From Okapia johnstoni (Eukaryota; Chordata; Mammalia; Artiodactyla; Giraffidae): 64,000 nt of DNA. The notes below the pieces were generated by a model. The model searched no databases. It was not told where the DNA came from and saw nothing but the letters and a program-made list of their open reading frames with translations. Shown one piece after another: positions 58,675 to 64,000 of the stretch. The stretch is from positions 72,184,501-72,248,500 of the forward strand of contig CM044316.1 in assembly GCA_024291935.2 (NCBI GenBank), written 5' to 3'. A program made the translations under genes and the position numbers. The first letter of the stretch is position 1. Each line of letters begins with the position of its first letter.

Positions 58675-59003
58675 TTAAAAAAGAAATTATGTATTTATTT
58701 TTGGTTGTGCTGGGTCTTCATTGTTGCTCACAGGCTTTCTCTAGTTGTGGCAAGTGCGGTCTACTCTTCCTTGCAGTGTGTGGGCTTCTCGTTGTGGTAG
58801 TTTCTCTTGTTGCAGAGCACAGAGCACAGGCTGTAAGTCATATGAGCTTCAGTAGTTGCAGCTCTCAGGGCCTGGAGCTGGGTAGTTTTGGCACATGGGC
58901 TTAGTTGCCCTGCAGCATGTGGAATCTTCCTGGACCAGGGATCGAATCCGTGTCTCTTGCATTGGCAGGCAGACTCTCAACCACTGGACCACCAGGGAAA
59001 TCC
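58675..59003 (-). mobile_element. CHR-1-type SINE
   Basis: Second CHR-1, same strand as the first, about 120 bp away. TSD of 15 bp with one mismatch (ttcacctgtattctt 58660-58674; ttcacctatattctt 59004-59018) in the host L1M. Confidence 0.93.
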
Positions 59004-59213
59004 TTCACCTATATTCTTGAAGGATATTTTCACAAGATGTAGGTTTCTTTAAAGATGTTATCTTTCTGTCTACATTGTTTCTGACGAAAAATAGGTAATT
59101 CTAATATTGTTTTCTTGTATGTAATTTGTTGTTTTTTTCTGGCTACTTTTAATATTTTCTCTTTATTTTTGGCTTTCCTCAGTTGATTGTAATGTGCTCG
59201 GACATGTATTTAT

Positions 59214-60451
59214 TTGCATTTATTACATTGTGAAACTCAGCAGGGGCCACAGAACTGGAAAAGGTCAGTTTTCATTCCAATCCCAAAGAAATGCAATGCC
59301 AAAGAATGCTCAAACTACCGAAAAATTGCACTCATCTCACACGCTAGTAAAGTAATGCTCAAAATTTTCCAAGCCAGGCTTCAGCAGTACGTGAACCGTG
59401 AACTTCCAGACGTTCAAGCTGGTTTTAGAAAAGGCAGAGGAACCAGAGATCAAATTGCCAACATCCAATGGATCATCAAAAAAGCAAGAGAGTTCCAGAA
59501 AAACATCTATTTCTGCTTTATTGACTATGCAAAGCCTTTGACTGTGTGAATCACAATAAACTGTGGAAAATTGTGAAAGAGAAGGGAATACCAGACCACC
59601 TGACCTGCCTCTTGAGAAACCTGTATGCAGGTCAGGAAGCAACAGTTAGAACTGGACATGGAACAACAGACTGGTTCCAAATAGGAAAAGGAGTATGTCA
59701 AGGCTGTATATTGTCACCCTGCTTAATCAACTTATATGCAGAGTACACCATGAGAAACGCTGGGCTGGAAGAAACACAAACTGGAATCAAGATTGCTGGG
59801 ACAAATATCAATAACCTCAGATATGCAGATGACACCACCCTTATGGCAGAAAGTGAAGAAGAACTAAAGACCCTCTTGATGAAAGTGAAAGAGGAGAGTG
59901 AAAAAGTTGGCTTAAAGCTCAACGTTCAGAAAACTAAGATCATGGCATATGGTCCCATCACTTCATGGGAATTAGATGGGGAAACAGTGGAAACAGTGTC
60001 AGACTTTATTTTGGGGGGCTCTAAAATCACTGCTGATGGTGATTGCAGCCATGAAATTAAAAGACGCTTACTCCTTGGAAGGAAGGTTATGACCATCCTA
60101 GATAGCATATTAAAAAGCAGAGACATTACTTTGTCAACAAAGGTCCATCTAGTCAAGGCTATGGGTTTTCCAGTGGTCATGTATGGATGTGAGAGTTGGA
60201 CTGTGAAGAAAGCTGAGCACCGAAGAATTGATGCTTTTGAACTGTGGTGTTGGAGAAGACTCTTGAGAGTCCCTTGGACTGCAAGGAGATCCAACCAGTC
60301 CATCCTAAAGGAGATCAGTCCTGGGTGTTCATTGGAAGGACTGATGTTGAAGCTGAAACTCCAATACTTTGGCCACCTCATGCAAAGAGCTGACTCATTG
60401 GAAAAGACCCTAATGCTGGGAAGGATTGAGGGCGGGAGGAGAAGGGGATGA
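59214..60451 (+). pseudogene. BovB reverse transcriptase, one frameshift
   Basis: Two overlapping frames. 59214-59549 (111 codons) carries 'FIPIPKKCNAKECSNY', 'GFRKGRGTRDQIANI' and the start of motif A, where the frame is lost after 'FCFIDYAK' through a missing base near 59530. 59546-60451 (301 codons) resumes with 'NHNKLWKIVKEKG' (Asn where other copies have Asp), motif B 'GVCQGCILSPCL' (49-60), YADD at 93-96 (59822-59833), the thumb and a long C-terminal region up to 'LMLGRIEGGRRRG', where a stop ends it. The endonuclease is missing by 5' truncation. It is dead but little decayed, so one of the younger BovB copies here. The upstream ATG is in the host L1. Confidence 0.93.
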
Positions 60452-60588
60452 CAGAGGATGAGATGGTTGGATGGCATCACCGACTCAGTGGACATGGGTT
60501 TGGGTAAACTCTGGGAGGGAGGCCTGGCGTGCTGCGATTTATGGGGTTGCAAAGAGTCGGACACGACTGAGCAACTGAACTGAACTGA
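59234..60588 (+). mobile_element. BovB LINE, best preserved copy
   Basis: 5'-truncated BovB of 1355 bp from RT motif 0/1 to an intact (actga)n tail. Perfect 9-bp TSD, acattgtga, at 59225-59233 and 60589-60597 in the host L1M. Confidence 0.96.
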
Positions 60589-61753
60589 ACATTGTGATTT
60601 TCTAAACTTCCTGAACCAGTAAATTTATTTCTTTCACTGAATTTGAGACATTTTCTGTGAGGTTTACTCATTTTTTTCTCTGTTATCTCCAGTTTGCTAT
60701 TAATCTCATCAATTGAATTTTATCACAAATATATATATTTTTTTTAGTTCTGTTATTTCTATGTTGTATTTTTTGTTTGGTTTTTTATTTATTTATATTT
60801 GTTTTTTTTTTGCATTTCCTCTTTCTCTGATGAAATATTCTATCATTTTAACTAATATGAGCATATGTTTCTTTACCTTACTGAGCATCTTATAATGATT
60901 TCTTTAAAGTCCTTATTTAATATTGCTGACATCTAGTTCAACTTGTATCAGCAGATTGAGTCACACATTCCTGTTCATCCTATGTTGAATAATTCTTGAG
61001 TGTATCTTGGATATTTTAACTGTTATGCTTTGAAACCTCGAGATCTTGTTACATGCTTCCAAAGAGTGTTGATATTTTCTTTTAGCATTCAATTAACTTG
61101 GATTTAAATTGTAAATTATCATGTCTATAGTGGGCAGAGACTGATATCTTGGTTCAGTTCTTTATACCTTAGCTCCAAGCTGCTTTCAGTTTGTACCACA
61201 CATTCATGTTTCAAGAGTCAGTCAGAGACGTAGGCTGAGTTTAAACATAGAATTTCAGGTTCTTTTTCTTTATTTCTCTTCTTTTTGGGTTTCCTCCTCA
61301 TTCTCCAGCACCTTTGGTTGCTCCAGGCTTTTTCTCCCTGTTTCTCCAGTTAGAAAGGTGATAGAACTTTTAGCTGACTGCCCTCCCCAGTTCCTTTGCT
61401 ACCACTATTGCCACTGCAGCTGCTTCTAGAAAAAAACAGGAAAAAACAAGTCACTTAGAAAAAGACAGCAAGAAACAAGTCACTTGCTCCAGATGTTGAC
61501 TCCCCTCCAAAATCTCTCTTCCTTAGTTGGGTCTCCAAAACCCTCAGATAGGTTTTCACCCTAGAATGTGTGTCTGTTATTTAGAGGAGAATTGGTCTGG
61601 TAGGCACTCCTCTTTACTTTTACCACCTGGACATCCTTTGTTCTATCAACAAAGTTCTGTCAACAAAAGTCTGAGTCTCTTAGTCTGAGTCTGAGTCTCT
61701 TAGAATATTCAGTTTCTCCTCAACAGACTCATTCCACTTAACTAACATGTAAA

Positions 61754-61864
61754 CTAATAGCTCAATTGGTAAAGAATAAGCCTGTAATGCAGGAGACCCC
61801 AGTTTGATTCCTGGGTCCAGAAGATCCCCTGCAGAAAGGATAGGCTACCCACTCCGGTATTCTT
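61754..61864 (+). mobile_element. Bov-tA SINE, first half only
   Basis: 'tagctcaattggtaaagaat' to 'acccactccggtattctt', where a second Bov-tA begins at once. The head is diverged. Confidence 0.85.
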
Positions 61865-62054
61865 GGGCTTCCCTTGTGGCTTAGCTGGTAAAGAATTTGC
61901 CTGCAATGTGGGAGACATGGGTTCAATCCCTGGGTTGGGAAGATCCCCTGGAGAAGGGAAAGGCTACCTGTAACTCCAGTATTCTGGCCTGGAGAATTCC
62001 ATGGACTATACTGTCTATGGGGTTGCAAAGAGTCGGACACGACTTTCACTTCCC
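61865..62054 (+). mobile_element. Bov-tA SINE
   Basis: Complete: 'gggcttcccttgtggcttag', 'gggttcaatccctgggttgg' and 'gagtcggacacgactttcac'. Joined head to broken body with the SINE at 61754, so either nested or a dimer that moved as one unit. Confidence 0.93.
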
Positions 62055-62719
62055 TAAACTCAATTTTAGATTTGCATATATATATTTTTTAAAGCTCTCA
62101 CTTTCACATTGATATCCTCTCAAGTTACTTATGTGTTATCTTTGTTTTTCTATGTCATTTCTTATAAGGGTTATCTATTTTTAATACTTATTGTTCCTCA
62201 CCACAAGTTTATATCTCTCTTTATGGTTTTGCATTTTCTTTTAGTGTATTTTTGATATTTCTCTCTTAAAAGACATCAGTGACAACTCATAAATTCAGAA
62301 TTCCTCTTCAGACTATCCTTTATTTTTCTGTAATATTCAAGGCTGTTGACCATGGTCTGCTGGAAGCTTTTCCTTCTGTGACTTACATGTTCTTTTCGAC
62401 TCTTTATTTTTCTTCCTTATCTGTGAAGTTCTCATTGCCAGCTTCTTCCTCCTCTCTCTCTCTCTCCCTGAAATATCGTATTCCTCAAGGTTTTTCCTTG
62501 GCCTTCTTTTTCCATTAGAAATCTCATCTATTACTACTGGAGTTATTCCAGGTATTCCTATTATGCTGATGACTCAAATCCAAAGTATAGTCAAGCTGTA
62601 AAGTTATATACATGGGCAGAATTCTGGCTCTGCATCTTACTAACAATGATCTTAGGAAAGATGTGTAGCCAAGATCTTTAGGACCCACTTTGTATAAAAT
62701 AATAATACCTTATATCATA

Positions 62720-62929
62720 CTCAGTCGCTTCACTTGTGTCTGAGTCTGTGATCCCATGGACTGTAGCCCGCCAGTCTCCTCTGTCTATGGGATTCTCTAG
62801 GTAAGGATACTGGAGTGGATTGCCGTTCCCTCCTGCAGAGGATCTTCCTGAACCAGGGATCAAACTTGCATCATCTGTGTTTCCTGCATTAAAAGCAGAT
62901 TCTTTACCACTCAGCCACTGGGAAGCCCT
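62720..62929 (-). mobile_element. Bov-tA SINE
   Basis: Reverse copy: 'ctcagtcgcttcacttgtgt' to 'accactcagccactgggaag'. Confidence 0.92.
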
Positions 62930-63008
62930 ATAAGTTTCCGTATCACATTGGCATGCATAGTTTACAGTATACATATAACTTGGTTAATACTCAAACGTTG
63001 GTGCATGT

Positions 63009-63230
63009 GTGCGTGCTAAGTCTCTTCAGTCATGTCTGACTCTTTGCAACCCTATGCACTGTAGCCCACCAGGCTCCTCTGTCCTTGGGATTCTCCAGGT
63101 CAAGGATACTGGAGTGGGTTGCCATACCCTCCTCTAGGGGATCTTTCTAACTCAGGTAGAGAACCCACGTCTCTTATGTCTCTTGCATTGGCAGGTGGGT
63201 TCTTTACCACTAGTGCTACCTGGGAAGCCC
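63009..63230 (-). mobile_element. Bov-tA SINE
   Basis: Reverse copy: 'gctaagtctcttcagtcatg' to 'agtgctacctgggaagccct'. A small repeat 'gtctcttatgtctcttgcat' lies in its head region. Confidence 0.92.
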
Positions 63231-63579
63231 TCGGATGTTAGTAACAATTATTAAAGCCATGTATACAGTCTTCATCCCTCTTCATACTTTTGCCCTACAA
63301 ATTCAGTGTATTATCAAAACCAGATGTCTTAAATCAGCATCTCCAAAATAGCATCTGCTACTGGTGTCCCTTTTACTATTAATGACACCATCATCTTCCC
63401 AGTTATTCAGGCACAAGACATTGGTATCATCTATCAGATGGGCTTGGTTTTGGCCCCTTCCATTCACCAGTAATTTGCCAAGACAAATAAATACTCTCTT
63501 CATACACCTCTTATTTGTTCCCTTTTCCCCAATACTCCTTCTAACCATTTTTTATTTTTAAAAAACTCTTACGTCTTCA

Positions 63580-63697
63580 GCATAGGAAATGGCAACCCAC
63601 TCCAGTATTCTTGCCTGGAAAATTTCCACGGACAGAGAATCCTGGTGGGTTACAGTAAATGGTATCACAAAGAGTCGGACACAACTGAGAATGCACG
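63580..63697 (+). mobile_element. Bov-tA SINE, 5'-truncated
   Basis: Body and tail only: 'aggaaatggcaacccactcc' to 'gagtcggacacaactgagaa'. No tRNA-like head, so no Pol III promoter. Confidence 0.9.
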
Positions 63698-63874
63698 CTT
63701 ATGTGCTCTTTTGTTCATCATATTTTATTTAGATAGGCTTCTAACTTTCTTATCCAGTCTCTGTCTTTAATTTTTCATTTATTCTTCAATTTGTTTCTAT
63801 ATTATTCTTTTGAAAGCAAAGCTCGAATCATGTTACTCTACCACATGGATAATCATCACCATCATCGTCATCTA

Positions 63875-64000
63875 ACATTATTTTCTTATGTTCTAAGCAA
63901 TATCCTAAATGTTTTATATGATATTTAATTTAGCCTTTCCAACAGCTCTGTAAACCAGATATTAAAATTTTCATCTCTTTGAACAAATGAGGAAACTGAA
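63875..64000 (-). mobile_element. MIR SINE, runs to the window edge
   Basis: 'ttctaagcaatatcctaaat', 'cctttccaacagctctgtaa' and the final 'aaatgaggaaactgaa' are antisense MIR. Confidence 0.75.

Larger units (their letters stand above)
54510..61640 (-). mobile_element. Old L1M LINE, antisense, five later insertions
   Basis: A long antisense L1: RT region (54530-54828 'tgcatctattgaaaaacggt', 56247-56460 'aagccatctgggcctggagt'), on through the endonuclease region, to the 5' region (59030-59233 and 60589-61640). The host L1 is interrupted by BovB (54830-56241, itself holding Bov-A2), CHR (58207-58557), CHR (58675-59003) and BovB (59234-60588). About 3.7 kb of L1 remains. All frames are destroyed. 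Left and right edges are approximate. Confidence 0.8.
62260..63850 (+). mobile_element. L2 LINE ORF region, sense, split by three SINEs
   Basis: L2 pieces in order: 62480-62600 ('tattatgctgatgactcaaa', the L2 RT active-site region ending in 'YADD'), 63230-63575 ('cccagttattcaggcacaag', 'tggtatcatctatcagatgg') and 63700-63850 ('aaagcaaagctcgaatcatg'). Interrupted by Bov-tA at 62720, 63009 and 63580. No open frame. Confidence 0.65.

Noticed and set aside
59926..60564. 212-codon minus-strand frame (and the similar 189-codon one at 55332-55901)
   Set aside because: Both are antisense to the BovB RT C-terminal region; the same antisense frame recurs in several BovB copies because of BovB codon composition, not as a gene.
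1..64000. CRISPR-like arrays, operons or phage modules
   Set aside because: No regularly spaced short repeats, no tandem long ORFs and no ribosome-binding pattern; all repeated units are dispersed mammalian transposons.

Overview
This window is AT-rich mammalian nuclear DNA. I see no intact host gene, no tRNA or rRNA gene, no CRISPR array and no bacterial features. The lineage is clear from the repeats: BovB (RTE-type LINE), Bov-tA and Bov-A2 SINEs, CHR-type SINEs and a ruminant-type L1 3' end. Together these point to a ruminant (Pecora: cattle, sheep, goat, deer or similar); I cannot separate these by eye. The setting is intergenic or deep intronic.

Layout. 1-9.9 kb: mostly unclassified AT-rich sequence with isolated SINEs, one BovB 3' end with an 11-bp target-site duplication (TSD), and an exact 130-bp tandem duplication at 5141-5400. 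10-17 kb: ruminant L1 3' end, an L1 fragment followed by BovB (with a second BovB inside it in the opposite direction), an old L1M with a CHR-2 SINE in it, and a 2-kb BovB carrying an internal BovB fragment. 17.6-21.6 kb: an old L1M split by an antisense L1M 5' region and several SINEs. 22-32 kb: a GC-richer island, several BovB pieces, a diverged local duplication with mariner-like ends, and a BovB broken by a 231-bp copy of nearby unique sequence. 32-51 kb: the quietest part, with long unclassified stretches between L2, MIR, L1M and Bov-tA copies. 51-64 kb: BovB-dense, including a 7-kb antisense old L1M peppered with two BovB, one Bov-A2 and two CHR SINEs, then an L2 with three Bov-tA copies and a MIR at the edge.

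The only protein-like reading frames are decayed BovB reverse transcriptases (best at 59214-60451, 54826-55590 and 27064-27849) and accidental frames in repeats. Bov-tA and Bov-A2 share the BovB 3' end and are thought to be moved by its enzyme, so the BovB copies and the SINEs here form one parasite-and-passenger system. Nesting gives a relative age order: L2/MIR/hAT, then L1M, then CHR SINEs, then BovB and Bov-tA, then Bov-A2.

I found no convincing new biological system. The points most worth a second look are rearrangements: the 231-bp duplicative insertion, the internal BovB fragment with a 13-bp TSD, the 3'-less BovB, and the exact tandem duplication. Family names come from recognising consensus sequence by eye, so subfamily and exact edges of old repeats are approximate.
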